A DNA stretch of 40,075 nucleotides, taken from assembly GCA_902794055.1 (NCBI GenBank), contig CADBGC010000006.1:1-40075 (forward strand), read 5' to 3'. Origin of the DNA: an uncultured Eubacteriales bacterium (GTDB lineage Bacteria; Bacillota; Clostridia; Christensenellales; CAG-138). The number at the start of each line of letters is the position of its first letter. Position 1 is the first letter of the stretch. The position numbers and the translations under genes are program-made. Shown here in pieces: positions 14,996 to 23,131 of this stretch. A model generated the notes under the pieces. The model made no database searches. It saw only the letters and a program-made list of their open reading frames with translations, and was not told where the DNA came from.

Positions 14996-16531
14996 TCAGT
15001 CCTCTTTGATCTGGCGGATAACGTCGATAACGGTGTTGTTTCTATACATCAGAACGCCAACGATGCGGTCGGTGTACTGGATGGGCTCGGGCTTGCCGAC
15101 CACCTTCTCCGCGCGCTCCTTGAGCTTTTCGATCGTGGTAACGGGCAGACCCGCAGCGATCAGCTTCTCCTTGAGCTCGGGACGGTTCGGGTTCACCGCA
15201 ACGCCCTGATCGGTAACGAGCACGTCGATGGTGCTGCCGGGGGTGCAGATGGTGTTTACCCTCTCGCAAACGGTGGGGATCCTGCCGCGGAGCAAGGGAG
15301 CGGTAACAACCGTGAGGCTCGCGCCCGCAGCGGTGTCGGGATGGCCGCCGACCGCGCCCCTGATAACGCCGTCCGAACCGGTCATGACATTAACGTTGAA
15401 GTCAACGTCGATTTCAAGAGCGGAAAGGATAACGAAATCAAGCTGATTGACCGCCGCGCCCTTGTTTACGTAGCTTGCGTAGTAGGAAGCATCGATCTGC
15501 TGATGGAAACGGTTGTTCTTGAGGGAGTTCGCCGCGATAAGGTCGAAGGACTGAACGTCCAGAATCTTCTTAACGAGACCTTCTTCGTGCATCTGAACGA
15601 TCTGGCCGGTGATGCCGCCGAGTGCGAAACGGCACTTGATGTCCTTTGCGATCATCTTGTCGCGAAGGAATCTCGCGGTGGCAAGGCTCGCGCCGCCGGA
15701 ACCCATCTGCATCGAGAAATTATCCTCGAAATAGCCGCTCGCTTCGATAACTTCGGCTGCGGTCTTTGCGATAAGCAGCTCCTTGGGGTTCTTGGTGTAG
15801 CGGGTCGCGCCGCTCATGATGCCCTTGGGGTCGCCGATATTATCTACCACGACCACCCAGTCAACGCGGGACTCGGCGATGCCGAAGGGCGCGTTGGGGA
15901 AGTTTACGAGATGATCGGTGATGATGATGCAGGTGTCCGCATGCTGCGCATCGAGCTTTGCGTAGCCGAGGGAGCCGCAGCAGGAGGAGTTTTCGTCATC
16001 GCGGTTGTAGCCGTTCGCGTTGCCGTAGGGGTCGCAGGAGGGTGCGCCGAGGAACGCAACGTCGATATGCAGCTCGCCCGTTTCGATGGCCGCCGCCCTT
16101 CCGCCGTGGGAGCGGAAGATGATCGGGAAATCCATGAGGCCCCTGGAGATCTCCTCGGCAAGCTTGCCGCGCAGACCGCTGGTTTCGATATGGGTGATAA
16201 CGCCGTTCTTGATGTGCTCGATGAGCGGCCAATGGCAGTCGGTGAGGCTCGATGCGGCAAGGGTCAGGTTCTTGATGCCCATCTTGGCGATCTCGTCGAT
16301 GACCATATTCACAACGTAGTCGCCGTTTCTGAAATGATGGTGGAAGGAGATCGTCATGCCGTCCTTGAGACCGGAACGCTTGATGGCTTCCTCGATGGAG
16401 GGAAGCACCTTCTTGCTGTTCTTCTGCCTTTCGTCGAAGCGAACGGTGCTCTTGGGCTCGCAATCCTTGGGATCATACTCGCCGTGGAAAGCGGAAACTT
16501 CGTTTATATGCGGTATTTTCTTAACGTCCAT
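14996..16531 (-). CDS. citF: Citrate lyase alpha chain (citrate:acetyl-ACP transferase)
   Basis: 511 residues, the usual length of CitF. It exchanges the acetyl group on the CitD arm for citrate, the first step of citrate cleavage. ATG 16531-16529 is preceded by AGGAGG at 9 nt. Conserved features include SIEEAIKRSGLKDGMTISFHH near residue 45-65, FRSHGGRAAAIETGELHIDVAF, NVMTGSDGVIRGAVGGHPDTA and a C-terminal YRNNTVIDVIRQ. It begins 4 nt after the citE stop. Confidence 0.95.
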   Translation of the reverse strand: MDVKKIPHINEVSAFHGEYDPKDCEPKSTVRFDERQKNSKKVLPSIEEAIKRSGLKDGMTISFHHHFRNGDYVVNMVIDEIAKMGIKNLTLAASSLTDCHWPLIEHIKNGVITHIETSGLRGKLAEEISRGLMDFPIIFRSHGGRAAAIETGELHIDVAFLGAPSCDPYGNANGYNRDDENSSCCGSLGYAKLDAQHADTCIIITDHLVNFPNAPFGIAESRVDWVVVVDNIGDPKGIMSGATRYTKNPKELLIAKTAAEVIEASGYFEDNFSMQMGSGGASLATARFLRDKMIAKDIKCRFALGGITGQIVQMHEEGLVKKILDVQSFDLIAANSLKNNRFHQQIDASYYASYVNKGAAVNQLDFVILSALEIDVDFNVNVMTGSDGVIRGAVGGHPDTAAGASLTVVTAPLLRGRIPTVCERVNTICTPGSTIDVLVTDQGVAVNPNRPELKEKLIAAGLPVTTIEKLKERAEKVVGKPEPIQYTDRIVGVLMYRNNTVIDVIRQIKED

Positions 16532-16535
16532 TTTA

Positions 16536-17429
16536 TTATACCTCCTCAACGGGCATGGCCTTGCTTCTCTCGTAGAGCTCAAGCAGATACTGCGCCCTTG
16601 CCACAACGGGCTTGTCGATCATCTTGCCGTTCAGGCTCGCAACGCCGGAGCCCCTTGCGTTCGCCTCGGCGATCGCATCCATGATGGCCATGGCCTTCTT
16701 GAGATCGCGCTCGCTGGGGGTGAACACCGAATGGAGCGGAGCGACCTGGCGGGGGTTGATGATGGACTTGCCGTCGAAGCCCATCTTGCGGATAAGCGTT
16801 GCTTCGGCGAGGAAGCCCTCTTCGTTATTAACGTCCGAATAAACGGTATCAAGAGCCATGATGCCTGCGGCCTTCGCGGCGTTCACGATCATGCCGCGCG
16901 CGAACATAAGCTCAACGCCCTCGGGGGAGCGGGTGGTCTTGAGGTCGGTAACGTAGTCCTCTGCGCCAAGCGCGATACCGATGAGGCGCTTGGAGGAGAA
17001 AGCGATCTCCTTTGCGTTCAAAACGCCGATAGCGCTCTCGATAGCCGCCATCATGCCAGTGGAGCCAACGGGGATACCCGCTTCACGCTCGATGCGCTCG
17101 ATCTCCCTTTCGCAGTCGATAACGTCCTGCGCGGTCTCGGTCTTGGGAAGGCGGATAACGTCCGGACGAGCGCGAACGATCGCCTCAAGGTCCATGATGC
17201 CGATGCCGCTGGAAAGATCGTTTATGCGAACTACCAGCTCCTTCTTGCCGTAGTTGAGCGTGGTGAGCGCCTTATAAACAAGAAAGCGAGCCGTATCCTT
17301 TTCGGTTATGGCAACGCTGTCCTCTAAATCAAACATAATGGAATCCGAGCCGTAGATATGCGCATCACGGATCATGCCCGGGTTGTTTCCCGGAACGAAA
17401 AGCATACTTCTTCTAAGTCTTTCGCTCAT
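16536..17429 (-). CDS. citE: Citrate lyase beta chain (citryl-ACP lyase)
   Basis: 297 residues of the HpcH/HpaI aldolase family. It cleaves citryl-ACP to oxaloacetate and acetyl-ACP. Characteristic segments are RRSMLFVPGNNPGM (6-19), IMFDLEDSV (31-39), ELVVRIND, VIRLPKTE, GIALGAEDYVTDL and KSIINPRQV. Its ATG overlaps the citD stop by 4 nt (ATGA), so translation is probably coupled. Confidence 0.96.
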   Translation of the reverse strand: MSERLRRSMLFVPGNNPGMIRDAHIYGSDSIMFDLEDSVAITEKDTARFLVYKALTTLNYGKKELVVRINDLSSGIGIMDLEAIVRARPDVIRLPKTETAQDVIDCEREIERIEREAGIPVGSTGMMAAIESAIGVLNAKEIAFSSKRLIGIALGAEDYVTDLKTTRSPEGVELMFARGMIVNAAKAAGIMALDTVYSDVNNEEGFLAEATLIRKMGFDGKSIINPRQVAPLHSVFTPSERDLKKAMAIMDAIAEANARGSGVASLNGKMIDKPVVARAQYLLELYERSKAMPVEEV

Positions 17430-17728
17430 TTTGCTTTTACCTCTTTGAACACGTAGTCGGTGCTCTCGGCGGCGCGGTAGGCGGCAGCCAGGGTACGCGC
17501 GGCAACGGTGCAGTCAAGCGCGCCCTTATCCACTGCGGTGACCTTCGCGGCCTTAACGCCGAGCTCGTCGAGCGTTTCGCGGATGACCTTTTCGATCTGC
17601 TTGCCGAACTGCTGCATAACGTCGCTTTCAAGGGAAAGCTCGATGCCGTCGTTCGCCTTCGGCTCTATGGTAACGATGATGTCGCTCGACTCCATCGTGC
17701 CCGCAACGCCGGTAGTGATGATGTTCAT
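17426..17728 (-). CDS. citD: Citrate lyase gamma chain (acyl carrier protein)
   Basis: 100 residues. Carries the 2'-(5''-phosphoribosyl)-3'-dephospho-CoA arm of citrate lyase. With ATG 17728-17726 (GGAGG 5 nt upstream), the attachment serine in GTMESSD falls at position 14, as in characterised CitD proteins. This favours it over an upstream in-frame ATG. First gene of the citDEFC-rcc1-citXG operon. Confidence 0.95.
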   Translation of the reverse strand: MNIITTGVAGTMESSDIIVTIEPKANDGIELSLESDVMQQFGKQIEKVIRETLDELGVKAAKVTAVDKGALDCTVAARTLAAAYRAAESTDYVFKEVKAK

Positions 17729-17807
17729 AATGACCTCCAAAGCGTTTTGTGGTTATTGTTTTATGCCGTGCGAACAAGGTTTTTCCCTGCCGCACGCACC
17801 AAATGAT

Positions 17808-17836
17808 ATTTTATACCTTTTTCTTATGTTTTTCAA
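17808..17836 (-). promoter_or_regulatory. Promoter of the citrate lyase operon
   Basis: TTGAAA (17836-17831), 17-nt spacer, TAAAAT (17813-17808) on minus, about 80 nt upstream of citD. Confidence 0.6.
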
Positions 17837-17915
17837 CCCCCGAAAAGGACGTATTTTCAATATAGTGCGTAATATAAGGCTTTGCGGCGGGTGAATAGCG
17901 AGTTTAACGGGAATT

Positions 17916-17950
17916 GAAAGCGGGGTTCGTTTCCGCTTTCATAGTTTTTT
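17916..17950 (+). terminator. Terminator-like hairpin without an upstream plus-strand gene
   Basis: GAAAGCGG (17916-17923) / CCGCTTTC (17933-17940), then ATAGTTTTTT on plus. No plus-strand ORF precedes it in 17741-17915. It may end a short untranslated RNA or insulate the divergent region. Confidence 0.45.
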
Positions 17951-18014
17951 ATTGCTCTGCTCCCAAAACCGTAGTTATTTTTCGCGATTTTGCCGAAAGA
18001 ACAGAGCCTGCATG

Positions 18015-18043
18015 TTTACAAATCGGGCAGCATTCTGTATAAT
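18015..18043 (+). promoter_or_regulatory. Promoter of the 18122 lipoprotein gene
   Basis: TTTACA (18015-18020), 17-nt spacer, TATAAT (18038-18043). The -10 box lies inside the palindrome described in the next entry. Confidence 0.75.
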
Positions 18044-18056
18044 GTATTTTATACAG
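18035..18056. promoter_or_regulatory. Palindromic operator candidate
   Basis: CTGTATAA (18035-18042), six bases, TTATACAG (18049-18056): a perfect 8+8 inverted repeat covering the -10 box and the likely start of transcription. A further half-site CTGTATAA lies at 18074-18081. The geometry fits a dimeric repressor. The regulator is not identified. Confidence 0.6.
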
Positions 18057-18121
18057 TGTAAATTTCCGGCCTACTGTATAATCAATTCAAATTTGCTTGC
18101 CGGGGCAACAAGGAGATTTTT

Positions 18122-18706
18122 ATGAGCGCTACTCGAGCGGCAAAACACGGTGCGGTTCTTGTAATGGTCGCACTACTTCTCTTTTCATTTGCATGCACTC
18201 CCAATAATACGGGATTCATCCGTGTCAACTCCTACGACGACGTAAAGCGAGCCTTCCAAGGCAAGGATCATTTCATCTTTCCGGATATTTCGGTATTTGA
18301 TTATGAAGACTCCGGCGTTAGTTACGAGATTGTTCGGAAGGATCCTCTGGACAATGATTCGCCTTTTATTGAGTATTCGGTCTACGGAGACAGTCTTCTA
18401 AACGAAATTAAGATCCAATTCTCTGTCGTCGGCTATGAAGGGCAGCTTGACAGCTTGAGAACCGATGTGGAATCGGTGACCTATAACGGGGTGAATATCT
18501 CTCGCCTTCGCATGGATAAACGTAATACAAATGCGTTGTATGGCGACGGTTTTGTAGCATATATCGACGGGTGCGAGTATACTGTCAGAGGAACATGCTT
18601 CAACACTCCATCTGACGAAAGCCAATTCAAAGAGATAAGTGATGCAATAACGGATATAACCTATTCCGTTATTTGCAGCATTATCGATGAAGAACAAAAC
18701 AATTGA
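18122..18706 (+). CDS. Small predicted lipoprotein of unknown function
   Basis: 194 residues, ATG 18122 with AAGGAG 6 nt upstream. A hydrophobic segment (11-24, AVLVMVALLLFSFA) ends at C25, a plausible lipid-attachment cysteine, although the residues before it are not a perfect lipobox. The mature part (about 170 residues) has alternating beta-type sequence (FIEYSVYGDSLLNEIKIQFSV...) and no motif I recognise. It is a monocistronic gene with a strong promoter, an operator-like palindrome and its own terminator, divergent from the cit operon. Its AT-richer codon use differs from the neighbours, which may point to separate ancestry. Confidence 0.75.
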   Translation: MSATRAAKHGAVLVMVALLLFSFACTPNNTGFIRVNSYDDVKRAFQGKDHFIFPDISVFDYEDSGVSYEIVRKDPLDNDSPFIEYSVYGDSLLNEIKIQFSVVGYEGQLDSLRTDVESVTYNGVNISRLRMDKRNTNALYGDGFVAYIDGCEYTVRGTCFNTPSDESQFKEISDAITDITYSVICSIIDEEQNN

Positions 18707-18795
18707 ACCCTGATTTAAAGGGAGTTGCTGTATTAGGTTGTGTAGGATATAATATTGGTCTCACATAATTCCAAATGTCATGGACTAAGTAAAAG

Positions 18796-18832
18796 ATTGA
18801 GGTATCCAGACGGATATCTCAATTTCTTTTTG
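18796..18832 (+). terminator. Terminator of the 18122 lipoprotein gene
   Basis: ATTGAGGTATCC (18796-18807) / GGATATCTCAAT (18812-18823), a 12-bp stem with one G-U pair and a 4-nt loop, followed by TTCTTTTT. Confidence 0.85.
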
Positions 18833-18984
18833 GCGCGGAATATCGGTGGTGATGGGTATAGCGACATGTTCTATAAATAGAGCATTGTACTCGTTTCTAT
18901 TGCCTTCCGGCTGTTAAATCAGCATATAAAGCACGGTTGTAAGCTGCGCGGCTTGGCGGCCGCGATCCGTAAAGCCGTTCTTTC
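18833..18984. other. Intergenic stretch without recognisable gene
   Basis: About 150 bases between two convergent terminators. I see no ORF with a ribosome binding site, no tRNA-like fold and no repeat. It contains one NotI-type GCGGCCGC sequence, without meaning for annotation. Confidence 0.6.
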
Positions 18985-19030
18985 AAAAAATACAGGAATC
19001 CCGAAGCAGCCTGAGCATTTCGGGATTCCT
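18985..19030 (-). terminator. Distal terminator of the dockerin protease gene
   Basis: AGGAATCCCGAA (18994-19005) / TTCGGGATTCCT (19019-19030), a perfect 12-bp stem. On minus it is followed by GTATTTTTTG (six T at 18990-18985). Confidence 0.8.
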
Positions 19031-19060
19031 ATTTGTTCACATTTATTGCAAACACACGAT

Positions 19061-19082
19061 GAAAACGCCTTTCGGCGTTTTC
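19061..19082 (-). terminator. Proximal hairpin after the dockerin protease gene
   Basis: GAAAACGCC (19061-19069), 4-nt loop, GGCGTTTTC (19074-19082). It is a stable 9-bp hairpin about 75 nt past the protease stop. The T run is within the 3' arm, so it may be a first weak terminator or an RNA-stabilising hairpin. Confidence 0.5.
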
Positions 19083-19155
19083 AAAAAGCTTGTTTTAAAT
19101 TTTCATTGTGGGCTTTGGTCATGCTTTATATCACAAGCCGAAAGCCCTGCCGCGC

Positions 19156-20610
19156 TTACGCAAGCTGCATGGCTCTTCTTAGTATACTGAGCGCATCCGC
19201 AACGGCGATAGTGCCGGAGCCGTCCATATCGGCGGCGTTCACGTTGATGCTCGAAGCATCAAGCAGACCCATCGCAACGCGAAGTGTCATAAGCGCATCG
19301 GCAACGTTCACCGTGCCGTTTCCGTCCGCATCGCCCGCTATCGGAGCGGGAACTCCGCCCTCAAAGAGCGAGCCCACGTAGAGCCTGCCCTCGCCGCCCT
19401 GCGTGTAGCCGTCGTCCACGGCGTTCTGCTTGAGCAGCTCCATTATCTCATCGGGCGTAAGCTCGGGATCGTAGGTCTTTATCATCGCGCAGCAGGCGAC
19501 CGCATGGGGCGCAGCGAAGCTCGTTCCGCTGTCGGTACTATAGCCGCCCGTATAGGTAGTGCTGTAGATATCCACGCCGGGGCCGGTAACGTCCACCGCC
19601 GGTCCGTAGTTCGAGTACTCCCAGAAATTGTGGTTTACGTCGTGCGCCGCGACCACGAGGCCTCTTTCAACGTCCTGCGGGGTGAAGCTGCCCGCGTTCT
19701 GGCTCCAGTTGCCCGCCGCAACGCAGCAAACGCTGCCCGCGTCGGTCGCCGCATTTATCGCCTCGTAGTAGAGAGCGTTGGCAGCAGGGTTATACTCGAT
19801 GAGGCTGAGATTCATCGCGGCACACCCGCGCTGATGGGCGTACTCTATCGCATTCACCACGTCCGCAACGTAGAAATAACCGTTGTCCGCAACGACTTTG
19901 AGCGGCATTACCTTAACGTTTGAAAGCACGCCGTCGATCACAACGCCGGCGCAGAAGGTGCCGTGGCCGAACGCATCCGAAGTGTTATTGTTGTTGTTCA
20001 CGAAGTTATAGCCCGAAACCATGCGCCCCGCGAAGAACGGGTGATTTGCGTTCAGACCCGAATCGCAAACGGCGACCACGATCTCCGGAAGCGCTTCCTC
20101 GCTGCCGTATTTTGCGAGCACCTTGTCGAACAGCAGGCTCATGCCCGTCTGATCGTCGCCGTAGCCCCAGGAATTGAAGCTCTCGCCCGTGAAAGGTGCG
20201 GCGCCGCGCGCACCGAATTCAACGCGGCTGCGCACGTCCGGCACGGCATAGGTCGTTTTGGGATCGGCGGCAAAGCGCTCGGCTGCTGCCTTCGCCTCGG
20301 CGGGGCTTGCGTACTGGAGCACCACCCTGCCGCTCGGGCTGACGGCGTGATCGATCGCGGCTTTCGTGTCAATTTCGCCGCTTGAGCGAACGATCAGCCT
20401 TGCGGAGGCGTACACATCGCCCTCGTCGGCCTTTACGTTCAGCCTTGAGTAGAGAGCGCGCATCTCACCGAGCCTCTCGCTGAAGGCAAGAAGCTGCTCG
20501 GTCATGTCGACATTGTTTTCCGGCGCTTCAAGCCTTACAGTTGCTCCAAGCGAAGCCACCGGAAGCGCGATAAGGATAAGCGCGAGAACGAGTGCCAAAG
20601 TTTTCTTCAT
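19156..20610 (-). CDS. Secreted subtilisin-like serine protease with C-terminal dockerin
   Basis: 484 residues. ATG 20610-20608, AAAGGA upstream. Signal peptide 1-22 (MKKTLALVLALILIALPVAS). Residues about 30-130 look like an inhibitor-type propeptide. Peptidase S8 domain about 145-400 with an intact triad: D183 (VAVCDSGLNANH), H216 (GHGTFCAG) and S364 (SGTSFAAPH); oxyanion N301 (AAGNWS). Dockerin about 425-484 with two Ca loops (DADGNGTVNVAD, DMDGSGTIAVAD). It probably cleaves proteins outside the cell. The dockerin suggests docking onto a cohesin such as the one in the 1-1607 gene. Monocistronic, with its own promoter. Confidence 0.93.
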   Translation of the reverse strand: MKKTLALVLALILIALPVASLGATVRLEAPENNVDMTEQLLAFSERLGEMRALYSRLNVKADEGDVYASARLIVRSSGEIDTKAAIDHAVSPSGRVVLQYASPAEAKAAAERFAADPKTTYAVPDVRSRVEFGARGAAPFTGESFNSWGYGDDQTGMSLLFDKVLAKYGSEEALPEIVVAVCDSGLNANHPFFAGRMVSGYNFVNNNNNTSDAFGHGTFCAGVVIDGVLSNVKVMPLKVVADNGYFYVADVVNAIEYAHQRGCAAMNLSLIEYNPAANALYYEAINAATDAGSVCCVAAGNWSQNAGSFTPQDVERGLVVAAHDVNHNFWEYSNYGPAVDVTGPGVDIYSTTYTGGYSTDSGTSFAAPHAVACCAMIKTYDPELTPDEIMELLKQNAVDDGYTQGGEGRLYVGSLFEGGVPAPIAGDADGNGTVNVADALMTLRVAMGLLDASSINVNAADMDGSGTIAVADALSILRRAMQLA

Positions 20611-20635
20611 TTCTTTTGTCCTTTCTTGATTTAAA

Positions 20636-20679
20636 ATGATATCATATAGAATAATATCATAAATAACCATCCGTGTCAA
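20636..20679 (-). promoter_or_regulatory. Promoter of the dockerin protease, with overlapping inverted repeat
   Basis: TTGACA (20679-20674), 17-nt spacer, TATTAT (20656-20651) on minus, near consensus. ATGATAT (20636-20642) and ATATCAT (20654-20660) form an inverted repeat over the -10 region, a possible operator. Confidence 0.75.
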
Positions 20680-20722
20680 TCAAAATCGGCGCGGAAGCAG
20701 ATCGACTGCCTTCGCGCCGATT
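20680..20722 (-). terminator. Terminator after the 20749 lipoprotein gene
   Basis: AATCGGCGCG (20684-20693) / CGCGCCGATT (20713-20722), 10-bp stem, then TTGATT on minus. It also contributes to separating the downstream protease promoter. Confidence 0.7.
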
Positions 20723-20748
20723 CGGCAGTTTAACAGACCTTTTCTCTG

Positions 20749-21540
20749 TTATGGCCAAAGAGTCTCCGTTTCTTTGGTGGCTTCGTTTCCGTACGATACC
20801 AGCCTTCCAAAAAAGCCTATCGCTTCCACACCGTCATCGTCAATGAAAAAGTAGTAACCTACCATGCCGCTTCCTCCCACGGCATCCGGCGCGCCCGCGA
20901 TCTCAAGGAAACGCTTGGCGATATATCCAATTGCATCCTCCTCCGTCCCCGTCAAGATCTTGGCTTCTTCGCATATTGCGCGCGCCTGCTCGAGGGTGAG
21001 GTGCGGCAAGTTCTCTTCTATCTCGCCCATTATCTCGCGTATCTGCCGAGTGTATTCATATACGCCATCTCCCCAAGGCTTTTTTATGTTCTCAAGCCTT
21101 TTGCGCTGTTCGGGCGTGGCATAATAATAGGCTCGTTCATAGTGGGACATATTATCAACGGATTTGGTTGGTTCGGGTGTTGCCTGTTCGGCATAGATCG
21201 CCCGCTTTTCCTCCTGTATCCTGTAAAACAGGTAATCATAGATTGTTGAAAAACCCAGCTCATCCATTTTCGCGGATATCTCGGCTTCGCCGTCCTCGGC
21301 ATAAAGCGCATCGATCAGATCGGAATACGAATAGTCGTCTACGGAAGCGAAGCATTCCTTTCTCAAGCGATCCCATAAGCCGAGTTCGGTCGGCTCGGGC
21401 GTTTGTGCTGCTTTAACGGCATCCGTATGCATTGTGGATATGGGCTCGGGGGCAGGCGTGGTATTAGGCCCTGCGCAGGCTGTCGCAGTCAGAATTAAGC
21501 AGAGCGCAAGCGCAAGAAGAAACGTTAGCTTGTTTTTCAC
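20749..21540 (-). CDS. Predicted lipoprotein of unknown function
   Basis: 263 residues. GTG start 21540-21538 with GGGGAGG 8 nt upstream. Signal segment with lipobox TATAC, C22 being the lipidated residue, then a short Thr/Pro linker. The mature part is charged and helical (ECFASVDDYSYSDLIDALYAED, NIKKPWGDGVYEYTRQIREIMGEI) and ends in a small beta-rich segment (GMVGYYFFIDDDGVEAIGFFG). I do not recognise a family. It lies just downstream of the oad operon, separated by a long hairpin at 21559-21600, so it may be transcribed by read-through. Confidence 0.75.
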   Translation of the reverse strand: MKNKLTFLLALALCLILTATACAGPNTTPAPEPISTMHTDAVKAAQTPEPTELGLWDRLRKECFASVDDYSYSDLIDALYAEDGEAEISAKMDELGFSTIYDYLFYRIQEEKRAIYAEQATPEPTKSVDNMSHYERAYYYATPEQRKRLENIKKPWGDGVYEYTRQIREIMGEIEENLPHLTLEQARAICEEAKILTGTEEDAIGYIAKRFLEIAGAPDAVGGSGMVGYYFFIDDDGVEAIGFFGRLVSYGNEATKETETLWP

Positions 21541-21558
21541 GGCGAGATCCTCCCCTCT

Positions 21559-21600
21559 ATATTATTAAGGAAGCGCCATTTGGCGTTTCCTTAATAATAT
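21559..21600 (-). terminator. 20-bp inverted repeat after oadA
   Basis: ATATTATTAAGGAAGCGCCA (21559-21578) pairs with 21581-21600 with a single G-U mismatch and a tiny loop. It sits 25 nt after the oadA stop and directly before the ribosome binding site of the next gene. Likely an oad terminator or attenuator, or an RNA-processing site. Confidence 0.6.
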
Positions 21601-21625
21601 CGTTTTTACTTGTGATAAGCTTTGT

Positions 21626-23077
21626 TTACAGCGTCATGCCGTTTGTAAGATCCTCCACGATAAGCTCTATCGCCTTATCAAATTCGGGGTTATGGTTCTT
21701 TTCCGCATCGTAGGGCTCGGCTCTTCTGCCGCCGTTCGCCTTGCGGCGATCCTCAAGGAACTTCTTTGCAACCTGCGGGAACAGCGCATAGGAGAGAACG
21801 TCCTCATCGCTCTCGGCAAGATCGCCGATCTCGGCGCGGAGCTTGTCGAGCTCGGGCTCGAGCAGGTCGGCAGGTCGGCAGGTGATGACCGTGTCATCGC
21901 CGATCGCCTTCTTGCGAACTTCCTTATTCACCTTGCCGGGCAGACGGCCGTATTCGCCGCGAAGCACCGCCTTGGATTCCTTGGTGAACATCTTGTATCT
22001 TTCGCCCGAAAGCACGTTCAGAACCGCCTGACTTCCAACAATCTGGCTCGTGGGGGTAACGAGGGGCGGATAGCCGAAGTCCTCGCGCACGCGCGGAACC
22101 TCCGCAAGCACCTCGTAGTACTTATCCTCGGCATTCGCCTGCTTGAGCTGGGAGATGAGGTTTGAGAGCATTCCGCCGGGAACCTGATACATGAGGGTGT
22201 TGGTATCGACAGAAAGCACCTTGGGATCGAGGAAGCCGTCGCTCTGAAGCCTTGCGGCGACCTTGCGGAAATGCTTCGCCGCCTCGCTCAGCTTGGCAAG
22301 ATCAAGGCCGGTGTCGTATTTAGTGCCCTGAAGCGTTGCAACAAGGCTCTCGGTCGCGGGCTGCGCGGTGCCGTTTCCAAGGGGCGAAAGCGCGGTATCG
22401 ACTATATCCACGCCCGCCATCGCCGCCATGAGCAGCGTCATATCGCCGGTGCCGGTGGTGTTGTGCGTATGAAGATGGATGGGAACCTTGATCTCCTTCT
22501 TGAGCCTGGTTACAAGGTTGAACGCCGGCATCGGAAGAAGCAGGTTCGCCATGTCCTTGATGCAGATGGAGTCCGCGCCCATCTGAACGAGCTCCTTTGC
22601 GAGCTTCACGAAATAGTCGTCGTTATGCACGGGGCTGATCGTGTAGCTGATCGCGGGCTCGCAGTGACCGCCGTATTTCTTGGTGAATTTGATAGCGGAT
22701 TCGAGGTTGCGAACGTCGTTCAGCGCATCGAAGATGCGGATAACGTCGATGCCGTTCTCGATCGCCTTGCGGCAGAACTGCTCCACAACGTCGTCGGCAT
22801 AATGCTTATAGCCGAGGATGTTCTGACCCCTGAAAAGCATCTGAAGGCGGGTCTTGGGAAGCGCCCTCTTGAGCTTTCTGAGCCTATCCCACGGATCCTC
22901 GTTCAAAAAGCGCAGGCAGCTGTCGAAGGTTGCGCCGCCCCAGCATTCGAGCGACCAATAGCCCATGCTGTCCAGAATTTCGCAGGCGGGGAGCATCTCC
23001 TCGGTCTTCATTCTGGTTGCCGCCTGGGACTGATGCGCATCGCGCAGTATGGTATCTGTAATATAAAGCTTGCCCAT
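21626..23077 (-). CDS. oadA: Oxaloacetate decarboxylase alpha subunit (carboxyltransferase)
   Basis: 483 residues. Transfers the C4 carboxyl of oxaloacetate to the biotin carrier, releasing pyruvate. Shown by ITDTILRDAHQSQAATRM (6-23), the lysine motif CIKDMANLL (K174) and the metal-binding HLHTHNTTGTGD (H203, H205), all in a DRE-TIM-type barrel. A conserved C-terminal carboxylase domain follows (about 300-450). It ends without a biotinyl domain, consistent with the separate carrier gene at 24362. ATG 23077 with AAAGGA upstream. Last gene of the oad operon, 54 nt after oadB. Confidence 0.93.
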   Translation of the reverse strand: MGKLYITDTILRDAHQSQAATRMKTEEMLPACEILDSMGYWSLECWGGATFDSCLRFLNEDPWDRLRKLKRALPKTRLQMLFRGQNILGYKHYADDVVEQFCRKAIENGIDVIRIFDALNDVRNLESAIKFTKKYGGHCEPAISYTISPVHNDDYFVKLAKELVQMGADSICIKDMANLLLPMPAFNLVTRLKKEIKVPIHLHTHNTTGTGDMTLLMAAMAGVDIVDTALSPLGNGTAQPATESLVATLQGTKYDTGLDLAKLSEAAKHFRKVAARLQSDGFLDPKVLSVDTNTLMYQVPGGMLSNLISQLKQANAEDKYYEVLAEVPRVREDFGYPPLVTPTSQIVGSQAVLNVLSGERYKMFTKESKAVLRGEYGRLPGKVNKEVRKKAIGDDTVITCRPADLLEPELDKLRAEIGDLAESDEDVLSYALFPQVAKKFLEDRRKANGGRRAEPYDAEKNHNPEFDKAIELIVEDLTNGMTL

Positions 23078-23131
23078 AATATTTCCTTTCCGAATTTTTA
23101 AGATATGACTGCGGAAAACTCCGCGTATTTT

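Noticed and set aside
18833..19155. tRNA or small ORF in the intergenic region
   Set aside because: No T-loop motif and no ORF with a ribosome binding site; hairpins there fit terminators.
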